Positions 1 through 11,135 are shown, numbered from the stretch's first letter. The stretch is DNA of 64,000 bases from Hyparrhenia diplandra (GCA_015847255.1 JADLZK010007783.1:1-64000); one strand, 5' to 3'. Made by a program: numbers and translations. The notes: generated by a model from the sequence alone, not told the origin.

Positions 1-781
1 AAGAATAATTTGTATGGAACTGAGCCGTCAGGCTCCTGATGAACTCCTGGGGATTGAAGGGATGCACCAGCTTCACCCAAGCACGGCAGCTGAATTGTCT
101 GCAGATTTCTGGGTCGTCAAAGGTCTTCTTCATGATGGATGCCACCCCATGGTCGCCTGCCGCTCCCCACAGCGAGATCACTTGAAGGGGAAAGACATGG
201 TGTATCTTGCTAACCAACTCGGTGAGATCTCTTGGGCTGAGTCTTCTTGGCCTCCCTCGCCTCGATTAGGATGCCCCTTGCCATTGCATCGGCGACCATC
301 TGCCGCTGAGTCTTCTCACTATCAGCAGTGGCCGCCGGCTTGCTGGGGCCTCCTGAATCGCCGATGACGTGTAGGTAGCGCCCGTTCCTCTGGCCCATGG
401 CTTCCACCCTGGACTTGAGCAGCTCTATAGCACTGACGGCTGCGTCCAGGGTCTCAGCCGGCGCCGCTGCTGGGATGCAGGACGGGAGCAAGCGGCGCCA
501 CCAGTCGGACTTGATGTCCGTGAGCACAACGGACTCGATGCTGTCCTCGACATCTAAGGCCATGTTGCGGACCTGCCTCACCAAGGTCCGCGCCATCTCG
601 TCGGTGGCACGATCTTGGAAACGTTGAGGAAGGAGCGCATCATCTCGAATTCGTCCGAGATGAGCATCAGGTCGCGCTGCATTGTCTTCTTGAGCTTCTT
701 CTCCTCCTCGATCGCCGACTTGGCTGCGGTCAGCGTCCCCTCCACCGCCGTCTTGGCCAACCCAAGCACAAGGTCCGCCAT
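1..781 (-). pseudogene. CC-NLR disease resistance gene, 5' part (Rx_N coiled coil plus start of NB-ARC), frameshifted, runs off window edge
   Basis: Plant intracellular immune receptor of the RPM1-like CC-NLR type, which senses pathogen effectors and triggers hypersensitive defence. The start at 781 opens MADLVLGLAKTAVEG, followed by an acidic/basic helix and an FEMMRSFLN stretch typical of the Rx_N coiled coil. A one-base shift near 605-615 moves the frame to DEMARTLVRQVRNMALDVED, the EDVID-like part of the domain. A second shift near 218-235 leads into NB-ARC (VISLWGAAGDHGVAS, then CRAWVKLVHPFNPQEF), which continues past base 1. The P-loop at about 140-170 lacks the usual GKT, so nucleotide binding is doubtful. 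About 260 codons are visible of a protein that is usually 900 or more residues. Two frameshifts make it a pseudogene as read; base errors are the alternative. The family call is firm, functionality is not. Confidence 0.8.
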
Positions 782-1017
782 TGCTCTCCCTCGGGTTTTT
801 TTTTTTTTTTTTTTTTGGGGTGTGGGTGTGCAGGGAACGAAGAAGCAACAGCTTGCAAGTGAAGCTGCTGCTAATGCGAGGAATTTGCTGTGCAAATGTG
901 TGAAGCTGGAGCATGGTAATATATAGACATGTATGTGTGGAGAATAGATAGATCAGGAAGCAAAGAACATTAATTTTGCGCAAGCCAAGTAACCGATATG
1001 CACTCAAGGTACTACTT

Positions 1018-3457
1018 TTTTTTTTTTTTTTTTTTTTTGAAAGATCCGGTTTCCGGCTTTGGTTTTATATTAAGAGGAGGAAGCAAAACATCGGTACAAG
1101 CGTGAGTAGCGCTACCGGCATAGCCTAGGCTTGCTTAGGGATTACAAACTTAGCCGACTACTCACTTAATGTTCTAGCAACCAGCCCCTCGGACCCCATC
1201 TCAAAGAAACCACGGTGGTCGGGACTACTCAACAAGCACAAACATAACACAACACCGAAGAAACCCGGTTTTAGACCGGCCCGACACCGACACTAATCTA
1301 GCTAACATAGGTAACGACAAACAACACACAACCCGGTGCAGCGGACTGATGGGGCCTCCATCTCCATAGTGCACGCTTCCTATGCCACGCGCTTCCGGCA
1401 TCTTCAACGACTTCTTGTTCCCCATTTTTGGCGCTTCCGGATGGCCCTAGCGCCGCTCCAGGAGGTCATCGGCGTACATATGAATGTACTCGGTCACCAC
1501 CTCATCGGGCACCTCGGCCATTGCGGGTCATCAATGAAGCTGAGTTCCTTCATCGGTTTGAGTTGTGCCGGTTAGCCACCGCAGCGAGGAAGGCTTGCGC
1601 CCGGCGGAGCTAGAACAGTGGGCACCATGTCTTTCTCTTGGCCTTGCGCGCCCGTGGTGCAGGCGCAGCAAGCAACCACGAGGTGTCGGCACGGGCGGCG
1701 GTGCAAGATCGGTGGCGGCAGCTCCTTGAAGAGCCCAACAAAGATATCGGGGAACTCCTCTGGCGTTGTCCCCGCATCGACCCCGGACTTGGTCATCCAT
1801 CGTATCCCCATCAATCCCTCCACCTCTTAAACACCTCCGTCGGTATCATCCGCTCTCTGCGACTTCAGCAATAGGTAGTGCACTCGCTTCCCGAGCTTCG
1901 TCTCCATCCATAGATGAGGGATTTGCCGCAATGTTGGTGTCATGACGAGATAGCAATAGCATGGCTGTCCTCCTCCAAGGGTGTAGCCGGGTTAGGGAGC
2001 TCGACAACCTCGGCAACATCATCCCCAACAATGCCGGCATCGGTATGCAACACCATACCGAGTAGGGATCCGCATCAATGTCCATCCGAATCACGGGCTC
2101 ACGAGATCTCGACCACACAGGTATCCTTCTCGAGCTGTATCTCAGGACCAAACAATATGTTTGGGTTGGGTGATGTTGCTACCGTTGCAGCCGCACGGTG
2201 GTGTTTGGGACCTCCACCCGGGCGTCTCCTCTCGGCCGGCGCAGACGCAGTGCCGGCACGCCCAGCACAGCCTTAGCCAAAGGATCATGAATCCGCACGC
2301 CCGTCCCTCCGGCCTTTGCACGAACTCCACCACTAAGACCCCGGGCCCGTGGCTGGTCACCAAGATGTTGTGGCGAGGAACTTTTGCGGTGGTGGCTTAG
2401 TGCATCGGCAACCTCCGGGAACTTGGGGTAGCTCGGGGCGTGCACCATGCCGGCGGCGGGGGAGGTGTTGTCATGGTGAGGAAGTGGGGGAAAATGATGC
2501 GGCCGTGAATACTTTCGGGCGGAAACTTGAGGCGGGCGTGGAGTTGGTCGGAGATGGTGCGAGGAGGGCGGCGAGATGGGCGTAGCGGGCAAGATGCCCC
2601 ACCTTCCAAAGCCAGGAGATGCAGCTTAACCGGATCTCGGCCTTTGGCAACTTGGTGGTCCGAGGCGAAAGTACCGAAAAACATCTCCCGACGGCGTGCA
2701 TCTTGAAGGTCGCTGCCATGGGTGCGCGCCGTCCTCGCGGTGCGGCTTCAGAAGACGCGTTCGGGTGACCTGCCTTCACCTTTTGCCAACCCGCGAGGTT
2801 GGCCCCCCCACCGCTCGTTGACTAGCGGCGCCGCCCGCCCAGCGTTTGCGCGCATCTTCAAAGCGGTGGGGAGGCCGATGCGGCAGCAGCCGATCCAGCC
2901 GGTGGCGGGGGTACCGAGCTTGCTGCCACGCCGAGGTGACAGAGGGGCCAGACCGAAAGCATGCCGGGCGAGGCTCGGCCAATGGCGCGGCGGCTCCGGG
3001 GGCGAGAGCCGGAGATGCGGCGTGCCCAAAGCATCCCGCCGCCACCGCCTCCTCGCCGAGGAGTCGCCGTCGCCGTCGTTAACATGCGTCGTCGCCCGTC
3101 GTCGCCGTCGTCATCCCAATCGAGGAGCTCCTCTTCCCCTCGTCTTCTTCTTCAGGCGTCAACGGGCTCGCCGGGCGTGGGTAGAGGTGAGGGGGACGCG
3201 GCTCGGAGCACACCAGCTTGCTCGGGGCTTGGCCATGGGCGCCCTCCATTGACGGTAGCTCGGGTTGGAGTGGATCGACCTCAAGGATGCCATGGGAGGA
3301 TAGATCAGGGGAGGGGGGGCAGGATCCTGGGTGTTGGATTTGGGGGACTCGCAGTCAGAGGGGGGTGTGGGGCGGCGCGGCGCGGCGGGCGGAGCTTGAG
3401 GGCGGCATCGGGGCTGGGGAGTCGGGAAGGGGCATGTTCACGGGCCTTCTGTTGTTA
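1018..3457 (-). mobile_element. LINE-like retroelement with poly(A) tail and 14-bp TSD, zinc-knuckle ORF decayed
   Basis: A 2.44-kb insertion flanked by perfect copies of TCAAGGTACTACTT at 1004-1017 and 3458-3471. A T-run from 1018 to about 1038 is the poly(A) tail read in reverse, so the element lies on the minus strand. The sequence just inside the tail (a G-rich bit, then GGTTTTATATTAAGAGG) resembles the 3' ends of the LINE fragments at 30.7 and 61.07 kb. The far end (about 2750-3457) is very GC-rich, as expected of a 5' leader. No reverse transcriptase is visible, so it may be an ORF1-only (DUF4283/CCHC-type) non-autonomous element mobilised in trans. It sits 236 bp upstream of the NLR start codon. 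Confidence 0.75.
1846..2710 (-). pseudogene. Decayed gag-like / LINE ORF1-like zinc-knuckle ORF
   Basis: Minus-strand frames inside the LINE-like insertion show fragments of a grass DUF4283/CCHC-type protein. Around 2590-2700, two shifted frames together resemble two successive zinc knuckles (CF.CF, GHQVAK.RDPV, then a second knuckle). Proline-rich linker sequence follows downstream towards 1850. The frame changes several times, so no continuous protein can be read. The proteins of this family bind nucleic acid in retroelement RNPs. The assignment rests on knuckle-like spacing across frames and is tentative. Confidence 0.4.
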
Positions 3458-3471
3458 TCAAGGTACTACTT

Positions 3472-4723
3472 ATTGAGATGCCCGACAATGCACACAAGAT
3501 AAGCACAGGTTCGTTCCTCTCTCTTGGCACTTGCAGCGAGCAAGTGTCGCTTGCTGCTACTGCAACGAATGTTCTAAAGTGAAAAGACAGACAAATCCCA
3601 TCTGCGCAAAAGTTCACAAGTGCAGGACCAGACAGAAAGAAAAGAAGACTAGAAGAGGGCCTCTTTAGTACGATGCCGGATAATCTTTTATAAAAAAAAG
3701 ATGGCAGCAGCAGCACCCTTACAAGCTGCCATTAAAAGCAAAGAACATCTTCTTTTAGATGAAAGAAAAATTACATATATATTCAGAAAATGATCTTCAT
3801 ACATATTGTACCCACACTTTATGCAGCTCCAAATCTCAAATCCAAACAAGCATGACGATCATAACCATACAGGCAATGCTCGGCAAAAGACCTGAGAATA
3901 GGTGCCCAACGAACGATGGCCAACATTCAGACATGCGAGTTGAGAAACTTTTTTTCTCTCTTGTGTCTTTCTACTTCTTTTCTGCCACTAAAGAATAAGG
4001 TAGGCTGATTTGAAATTAATTCTCCCTAGTCCTTCATCATGATCAGATCTAACGACAAAAATTAATCCATGGTGGCATCATATCCGCCTTGATGTCAGCG
4101 TTCGGAAAACTAAATCTCCATGTCATCATGCCGAGGAATTTGCTGATGTCCTAGTTATCGCCCTAATCTTCAACAGAGCAGTCATGGAGAAAACGAATCC
4201 ACCATGCCCTCTCGCTGTCACTTGGACAGAGGAGGAGGTGATAAATCCTCAGTTCCAAGAGATTTCTTGTCGAAAAAGACTCGAACGCTAAAGGACTCGA
4301 TCTTCTCGAAAATTTATTAAAGCGATGGTTCCCCACGCCCGGTAAGATGCAAAAAATCAAAGAATATCACAACTCCTGTTTTTGTTGTTTTCAACAGTGG
4401 GGAAGCAAATTCTTCATAGATGAAATCTCACTTCTCTTATTGAAGTACGAGCTAAGCTCCTTTTGAAAAAAAGGGACCGTTTGTCACAGGGTCAAAACCC
4501 AATATGGATAATCAATATTTGAATACGTACATTAATTATATCAGTTTCCGAATCATCTATATATAAGATGAATACTAATATCCTTATACCCGACATGATC
4601 CGTATATCCGGCTTGAAATCTGAGGAAAAAAAGAGATATGAGATAGGATCACCGATACCCGTATGAATCCGGTCTAGTTTTGTCCTAGGCTGTCAGTGGT
4701 CTTTGTCCTGGCATTGCACATAA
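3472..4723. other. Intergenic stretch, no supported gene
   Basis: About 1.25 kb of AT-rich sequence between the LINE-like insertion and a Tourist MITE. Short ORFs of 60-90 codons are present on both strands but show no recognisable domain, splice pattern or compositional support. I see no RNA gene or clear repeat. Confidence 0.5.
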
Positions 4724-4923
4724 GGCCAGTTTCAATGGAGTTTGATAGGAGTTTCATGGCATTAATTAGGCTGATATGGCACCGTATTTATGATGGGAGA
4801 GATAATAAGAGTTTCATGGGAGTAGAAAGAGTTTCATCCCCATGAAACTCTTTTCTCGCAGACTGTTTTCCAAAATCTGAATGTGTTGGAAAGTGTGACA
4901 TGAAACCCCCATTGAGACTAGCC
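4724..4923. mobile_element. Tourist-like MITE (PIF/Harbinger), TSD TAA
   Basis: A 200-bp element with inverted ends GGCCAGTTTCAATGG and CCATTGAGACTAGCC, flanked by TAA at 4721-4723 and 4924-4926. An internal hairpin (GAGTTTCATGGG and CCCATGAAACTC) lies near 4810-4855. The size, 3-bp TAA target and foldback structure fit non-autonomous PIF/Harbinger elements. There is no coding capacity. Confidence 0.75.
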
Positions 4924-5204
4924 TAAAGCACGCCTCGCCTTGGTTGTCTGGCTTCCTAGTTCCTACATGATGTCTGTTCGACAGGAGCGGACCTAGCATA
5001 ACGCAAGATGACTGAGGTGATCTTCAAAGTCTAGCCTTCTCATTTTTCTTTTTCATACATAATAAGAAAATAATTAGAGAGTGTCCATATAATAGTCCCT
5101 TAATTTCAAATTATGAGCAGCCCCGCTCATAAGTAGTGGCCAAACTATTTGTAAAGAATCCTTGCTCATTACCTCTCTTAGCTATGCAACTATATGTGGC
5201 TTCT

Positions 5205-5850
5205 TGTTGGGACATGGTCCCTGACAGCTGGCGGAGGTGTCGCCAGAGGTGTTAACCGGTAGGCGGAGGTGTCCCCAAAGCAGCTAACCGATAACCCTTT
5301 TTGCCGTGTCATTACCTTGCATGGACTCGCTGGAGGTCGACGGAGGTTATCGCAGGAGATGGCGGAGGGGATAAACCCTCTACCGCTCCTAGAAAGGCCC
5401 ATCCGCCGCCACGGCTGGACGCGGCGACCCTCACCGATGCCGCAAAGGCAAGGTCAAACCGCCCGAGGAGGTGTTTAAGCCGAAGATCGGGACATGGATC
5501 GGGTAGGACGGCGAAGATCGGATCGGGCGCAGGGCTGTCGTGTGAGCAAAGAGCGAAGGCCGGACCCAAAATGGGCCGTTGGGCCCGAAGCCAAAGCGGT
5601 TCGTGATATGAAAAGACAAAAAGAGCCCCATGACGGTGGTGACCATTACTAGGAATATGCCAAGCATCATGGAGGATAGAAATGTAACTTAGCATTCCTA
5701 TATCCAGAACTATAAGTAGGAGGGTTGGGGGTGAACAATATTTATTTCCATTCAATATCAAGTGTTCCGGACTTAGCCAAAAATATAATTCTCTCCCCGG
5801 GAGCACCGGGGGCGGAGATTTCTAGACCATTGGAATCCCAAGTTTCAACA
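5205..5850. mobile_element. Solo LTR, TSD CTTCT
   Basis: A 646-bp segment starts TGTTGGGACATGG and ends AGTTTCAACA, with perfect 5-bp repeats CTTCT at 5200-5204 and 5851-5855. The TG...CA termini, 5-bp TSD and lack of internal retroelement sequence identify a solo LTR left by recombination between the two LTRs of a lost element. A TATAAGTAGG-like promoter element near 5711 suggests a plus-strand orientation. The superfamily cannot be assigned. Confidence 0.8.
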
Positions 5851-5914
5851 CTTCTCATAATCAACATTACGCCATGCATATCATATTTGCATTGTGCTTA
5901 GGCGATGCCTATAC

Positions 5915-6313
5915 TATAGGTGGACACCGTGTCGTGCCGCGCCATGCCATCGTGGTGGCCGTGCCGTGTCGCGGCCGCCTCGTGCGCCGTGGCCTATGGC
6001 CTATGGCCCACAGCACGGCCCATGGGCCGTTTGGCGCTTGCCATGCCAGTCATGCCGCTCGCGCCGCCCGTTGTGCCGTGCCACCCGCGCCGCCCGAGTG
6101 GGGGAAGGCCGGCTATGGCGGCGCCGCCGAGGTCGGGGCATGCCGTCTAGGGCGGGGCCACGCCACCTCGGGCACGGGTCACGCCGGCCGCGCGGTGGGG
6201 ATGCAAATGGTGCGTGGCCCCTGGCGCCGCCACGGAGAGCCCGGCCGACGGGGCGACGGAGAGACGCGGTGAGCGGCGGGGGATCAAGACGATGGGCGTC
6301 GAAAAGAGACTAA

Positions 6314-6379
<66 letters not shown>

Positions 6380-6811
6380 GAGAGTGGGAGCGAGGAGAGA
6401 GAGAGAGAGGTGGGAGGCGAGGAGCCGAGCGGCGCGGGGGGAGCGCCGGCGTGGAGGGCGTGTGGTGGCGCTGTGGCTACGGGTAGCTTGGCGATGGAAA
6501 GGGAGCAAGGAGAGCTGCCGGCTGCGTTGGGGTCTAGGTTTAGGGGATGGGGTGGGCCGGTGGAGCACTTGGGCTGGAGTGGATGAGGCTGGAGGGGGTT
6601 AGTAGGCTGATGTTTTCTTGGTATGTTGGGCTGATTTGTCGGGCCACTCACCAGGCCGCCTCTTCGGCCGGGGCGGTGCGTCCTGCGTGCCACACGGGCT
6701 GGGATGGCGGCCTGTGCACGGCCCGGTGCCTCGGGGCCGGACCGCAAGGGCACGCTACCCGGCGTGTCAGGTGCCTCGTGCCTCACGGGCCTGGGGCCAC
6801 GGACATCTATA
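5915..6811. mobile_element. GC-rich hAT-like non-autonomous element (candidate)
   Basis: An 897-bp block that is very rich in GCC/GGC words and GGGCCGTGCC-like motifs, bounded by weakly inverted ends TATAGGTGGACACCGTG and (reverse complement) TATAGATGTCCGTGG. Flanking 8-mers GCCTATAC (5907-5914) and GCCTATAT (6812-6819) match at 7 of 8 positions, which fits hAT target duplications. It contains a GT microsatellite and long open frames on both strands that reflect composition only. No transposase is visible. The boundaries are inferred from the imperfect TIR and TSD. Confidence 0.45.
6317..6377. repeat. (GT)n microsatellite
   Basis: An uninterrupted GT dinucleotide run of about 61 bp inside the GC-rich hAT-like block. 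It creates spurious Cys-Val and Thr-His open frames on the two strands. Confidence 0.97.
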
Positions 6812-6822
6812 GCCTATATTTA

Positions 6823-7099
6823 GAGCATCTCTAAGAGATTAGCCAAACGGACTAGTCAAATTTGTTGATTTAGGTACTCTCTAAATTAAATTTGACAAAT
6901 AAATACTAGAGTCCTCCAAATAGACTCTATAAAGGATAGCTAGTGAGGTAGGCTATTCAAAATAGAAAGCGAATAAGGTGGGATGGAGAGCTAGGCATTT
7001 TGGATAGTCACGTGGAGAGAGAGTTTGGGGAGCAATTTTGTCTTAGTAATAGCTAAATTTAACTTTAAAAGTCATTTGGCTAGTCTCTTTAAGATGCTT
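6823..7099. mobile_element. Tourist-like MITE, TSD TTA
   Basis: A 277-bp AT-rich element beginning GAGCATCTCTAAGAGA and ending with the near-inverse TAGTCTCTTTAAGATGCTT, flanked by TTA at 6820-6822 and 7100-7102. The GAGCATCTC terminus and 3-bp TTA target are characteristic of grass PIF/Harbinger MITEs. It abuts the hAT-like block on its left. Confidence 0.75.
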
Positions 7100-7499
7100 T
7101 TAGATTTGGCTAAGTTTATATATAAAAAAAGAAACCATAGTTCGAGAGTAAACTTCTGCATTGGGATTAATATCTATAGGTACATGCGTAGTCATCAGAA
7201 GATAAATTTAGGGGGTTCCTTTATATTATTTTCATAATGGTATATATGGATATAATTTAGATATTGTGCAGTTTTCTAGGCCGAAAATTTTGTCCAAGAA
7301 TAAATCAGTATCCATCATAGTCTGTTATTTCCTCGGAGTTTCCATCGGTTAACATTACCAATTTGTTTTTCCCACTAGGCATCATGATTCATGCATGCTC
7401 CAACGGTCCATGTAGTGGGTTCAATAATATTTTTAAATATATTATTGGGAATCATTGCTACAGCTTCTCATTTTGTAGCAAACAAGAATTTATGTATAT

Positions 7500-7640
7500 A
7501 CTATATCTGTTTTAAATTATAGTTTACTTTGGTTTTCTAGATACATTGCTTTTACTATGCATCTAGTTATACACTATATCTAGATATATAGCAAAAAGCA
7601 ATATATTTAGAAAACCAAATATATGGAATGGGAGGAGTCA
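7500..7640. mobile_element. Degraded Stowaway-like MITE
   Basis: An AT-rich inverted repeat: TTGGTTTTCTAGATACATTG at about 7531 pairs with AATATATTTAGAAAACCAA near 7601, around a centre with CTAGATATA. The outer ends (CTGTTTTAAATTATAG and GGGAGGAG) are worn versions of the Stowaway CTCCCTC...GAGGGAG terminus. No clean TA target was found. The rest of 7100-8510 holds no supported gene. Confidence 0.5.
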
Positions 7641-8510
7641 GGCCATGTTTTTGGTGCGTCCAATTAGTTAGCAACAATGTATAGCAAGGGTGTTAGGGAA
7701 ATGGAGGTTAGATTTAGGGTTTAGGGAAAAATGAAATGCAGGATGCGCGCAGACTTGATTCCTTCCATTCTCAGCCCATCAACTACAGATACAATCGGAC
7801 CGGGCCTCTTCAGGCACTAACACTAGTATTGGGCCACGAGACAATACCCTTTGGACCCACAAAAAAAAAGACAGGATTGCCTGACCTTCTCAATTCGCAA
7901 CATCTCGCCGTCATTCATTTGTGTTTTTGCAGTCCCTAAAAATGTGTTAAGTGTTTTTGAGTGCTCCAGTGGGTTTGTTTTTGCGAGTCCCAGTGACGAG
8001 TTCAGCAGATTTCAACATTCGTCGGAGATTCATTTTGTTTTTTTATTAATAAAGATTAAATTTATCCATGGCCTGTAATTACCATGGTTCAATTTGCGGG
8101 TGATTCTCCGATCCTAGAACGGGTTGATCGGGTTCCGCCACGTCACCAGTACAACAGATTCAAACGCAAGCAAGGCCACGGAGCCAGAACCTGTCCGAGA
8201 GGTCGAGACCCACATTCTCGATAAACTCTACGAACACGAAACTAAACGGGGGTAAATCCACCCCTTACTCTTTATAAAGAATAAAGATGAAGGTAAACGA
8301 GGTATTTTGATTGCAATAATCCATGCTTTACCTATACTTTTGCAAAGGCGATGATTTTGTATCACAAAGGAAATAGTGTTGAGCACAAGTCCCTTTCAGG
8401 CACCAAGCCTTAGCGTGGCATTTTTTGTCTACCCGTAACCCCACAAGCATTGCAAAGGCAATGAGCTACATTGGCAGTAGAAGGAATCTAACCAAAATTT
8501 GAAGTAAGAA

Positions 8511-8837
8511 AACAAATCACATGGTTGCCAAAATGGCAATACACCAATCATGCATTGGAGATATATATTTGTAATGTTTGGGATGAGAATGATAAACCGA
8601 CCATCCCTAAACCACATGCATGGTGTCCTGTTGTCCACCCGTGGTCCATGTGTCAGCTGCACATCCGTTTGGAGAGGACCATCTACCAAATTTGTTTTCG
8701 TTACTAGAATTTTATAGACCTCTTTGGATGATAATATATATTTATGATAAATCAATAATGATTTCGGTTGTGTACCATTCACGGATGGTAGAGGATTAAA
8801 CTTTGTTCCCTTACCTTAAAAACAAATCAATCATGGT
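8511..8837 (+). mobile_element. 5'-truncated LINE 3' end with probable TSD
   Basis: The block ends with TTGTGTACCATTCACGG, then TTTGTTCCCTTACCTTAAAA. This 3' terminus also closes the zf-RVT LINE fragment at 50.3 kb. Similar words ACAAATCACATGGTT (8511-8525) and ACAAATCAATCATGGTT (8821-8837) flank it and may be an aged target duplication. No coding sequence survives. It lies just beyond the point where homology between the 3' flanks of SLAH copies A and B ends. Confidence 0.55.
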
Positions 8838-9109
8838 TTTGCGAAGCTGGCAAGATATATAATAATTTAAGAAAAAGAAGCAATTGAACTAGTGTCATCC
8901 TGCGATTGCATCCTTGTCATGGCAATCGCTCAACGACGCACGTTCATCGCTGTCAATCCCGGCAAGCACCACTCTCTACGTGTAGTGCAGGCCTGCTGCA
9001 CGGATGCATGGAAAATTCAAGAACTACGATTAGTCTATCAGAAGCCTCTACAGACAATCAAGTAGATAGATGAGATATAAGAATTGTTTGGAGATCGATG
9101 CATGGTGTC

Positions 9110-11061
9110 CTACGGCTCTGCCCTGTGTCGGCCACGCGCCATGGGCGACGGCGACTCGCTGGTGCTGTTGGTGTCGGATCCGGAGGAGCCGCCGCCGTGC
9201 CTGGAGACGGCGAAGACGAGGTCCTTGACGCCGTCGCCGGAGGCGCGGATGTGCGCGAGGATCTTGCCGAACTTGGCCTTAGGCCGCTGCGTGACGGCGA
9301 TGGACACGTCGTTCGGGAACAGGTCCTTGCGCACGAACGCACGGTACACGGTGGTCACCAGCACGCCGGCGACGGTGACGGACGCCACCCCGGACAGCCC
9401 CACGGCCAGCGCCCGGGTGAGCACGTTGGTCACCGCCGATGAGTACACCGCCGTCGCGATTGCCACGCTCGTCATCGGGAACGTGTAGGCCCACCATGCC
9501 AGCGAGAAGCGAACGCCCCTGAACATGTTGATGCGCACCACCTGTATACGTGCGTATATACACGGTCGGTCAGTACATGTACATGCATGTATATACATAT
9601 ATAAATATGTATACGATGTACACGTACTACATACCAGTGACATGTAGAGGAATAGGGAGGTGAAGTAGAGGATCTTGGCGGCGTAGTTGAATTCGCCGCA
9701 GAGCCTTGCCCAGCCGACGGACGCGACGCTTGGCGCGGCGATGAAGAGGAAGAAGACCGGGTGGAGGTCCTTGGGGAGCTGCGCGTTGGTGGGCAGCCTC
9801 TGGTACAGCGTCACGAACAGCACAAGGTAGTGCACCACCCCGACGGCGAAGAAGAAGATAGGCACCTCGCGGAGCCCCATCTTGGCGCCCAGCAGCGCGC
9901 CAACGAAGTTGCCGACGACGGCGAGGTGATTGCTCGGGTTGGCCACCTTGACAGCCGGCGGTCGCCTCCGGACATCCACTGGCCGTAGATCTTGAGGTCC
10001 AGGGCGAAGATGGGCGCCATGAGGATGTACCAGACGACGTGGTGGACGTCCGTCACCGGGTGCGGCAGGCCCTTGACGAGGAAGAGGCATGCGATCCATG
10101 GCGCGAAGAAGAAGTTGACGCGGATCGGGTGGTAGAACTCGCGCCGCACCGCCTCGAAGTAGAAGACGACCTTGAGGAGGTAGGTGACGGAGACGAGGCA
10201 CATGAGCGACACGGAGACCCACCAGAACGCGTGGTTCACGGCGGGGCTCACGTGCAGGAACGCCGTGGACGGCTCCGACTGCAGCGTCTTCCACAGCATG
10301 GCCTGGCTGCTCACGCCCAGGCACATCCCGAACGCGTTGATTGGGAACCGCAGCAGGAACGGCCACGTCTCGTCCTCAGGCAGCGCCGACACCTCCGTCG
10401 GTCTCAGCGTCTCCAGCTCGGGCCCTTCCAGCGCGGCGAAGTAGCGGTCCGCGGTGGGCACCTCGCTGCCGCCGCCGCCATCGTCGATCTCCTCCTCGGA
10501 GATCATCTTGTTGGAGTTGGAGCTGGAGTCGGCGGGGCGGGCTCGATGTCCACGGCGACACCGCGGAGGTTGGACAGCTGCCGCCCAGACGGCCGGAGAA
10601 GGTCTTGAAGTGGTCGAAGCGCCGGTCGCGCGGGCTGTCGCTGCGCGACACGGTGCGCACCCGCTGCAGCTGCGGCGTCGGCGGCTCCTCGGTCCGGATC
10701 GTGAGCACCGGCTGCGAGTGGTACCGTGCCTGGTTCAGCAGCTGCGGCAGCGGCGCCCCTCCGTGAGCTGGTGCTGGTGTTCTGCCGGCGGCGCCACGCT
10801 CCGTAAAGAGGCGCACGCGCTGAGGTGCAGCCCCGATGGCGACGCGGGCACGCTGAAGGCGACGGAGTACGGGATCTCCGTCGCCTCCGCCGTCCCTCGC
10901 AGCAGCTGCCACGGGGAACCGGAAGCGCGACTACCGTCGACGGCGAACGCAGAGGCCCGCGCCTGTGGCAGAGGGAGCCGGAGCGGCTCCGGCGGCGACT
11001 GGCGCGCCCTGCTGGCGCCGTCGCCCATCCCCGCCATCTGGACGCTCTCGCTGGTGGACAT
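9110..11061 (-). pseudogene. SLAH: SLAC1-family S-type anion channel, copy A (SLAH2/3-like), 2 exons, several 1-nt frameshifts
   Basis: Plasma-membrane slow anion channel of the SLAC1/SLAH family, which releases chloride or nitrate during stomatal closure or root anion transport and is activated by Ser/Thr kinases. The start at 11061 (MSTSESVQMAG) lies about 80 bp below a TATA box. A long cytosolic N-terminus carries FDHFKTFSGRL, an SLAH-type motif. The TM core follows (LLRFPINAFGMCLGVSSQAM, REFYHPIRVNFFFAPWIACL, YGQWMSGG, VANPSNHLAVVGNFVGALLG, TLYQRLPT). The intron is 9542-9634 (GT-AG). Exon 2 opens VVRINMFRG and contains AWWAYTFPMTS, probably the gate-helix region, then DLFPNDVSIAVTQRP, ending at 9110. 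Compared with copy B, single-base losses occur near 10760, 10585, 10530 and 9955, so no single frame spans it. These are real decay or GC-context base errors. Confidence 0.85.
9542..9634 (-). other. Intron of SLAH copy A (93 nt, no in-frame stop)
   Basis: On the minus strand the exon ends TACATGTCACTG and the intron begins GTATGTAGTACG and ends ATACAG before GTGGTGCGC. The position matches the intron of copy B exactly. Its length is a multiple of three and the coding frame stays open through it, so retention would add 31 codons without a frameshift. Confidence 0.85.
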
Positions 11062-11135
11062 GGCAGCTCGGTCGTTAGCAGTTGCCTCGTGTCGTGAGTG
11101 GATGTGTGTGCAACGGAGCTCGCGCTGGGCGCCCG

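Noticed and set aside
2722..3476. Arg/Pro-rich frames of up to 176 codons on both strands
   Set aside because: High GC content leaves all frames open. The region is the leader of the LINE-like insertion.
958..3746. AAGCAAAGAACAT near 958 and 3735 as a second target duplication around the LINE-like element
   Set aside because: The 14-bp TCAAGGTACTACTT pair fits the element ends exactly; the other match is displaced by tens to hundreds of bases and is probably chance.
6284..6602. Cys-Val and Thr-His repeat proteins
   Set aside because: Direct translation of the GT microsatellite and flanking GC-rich DNA.
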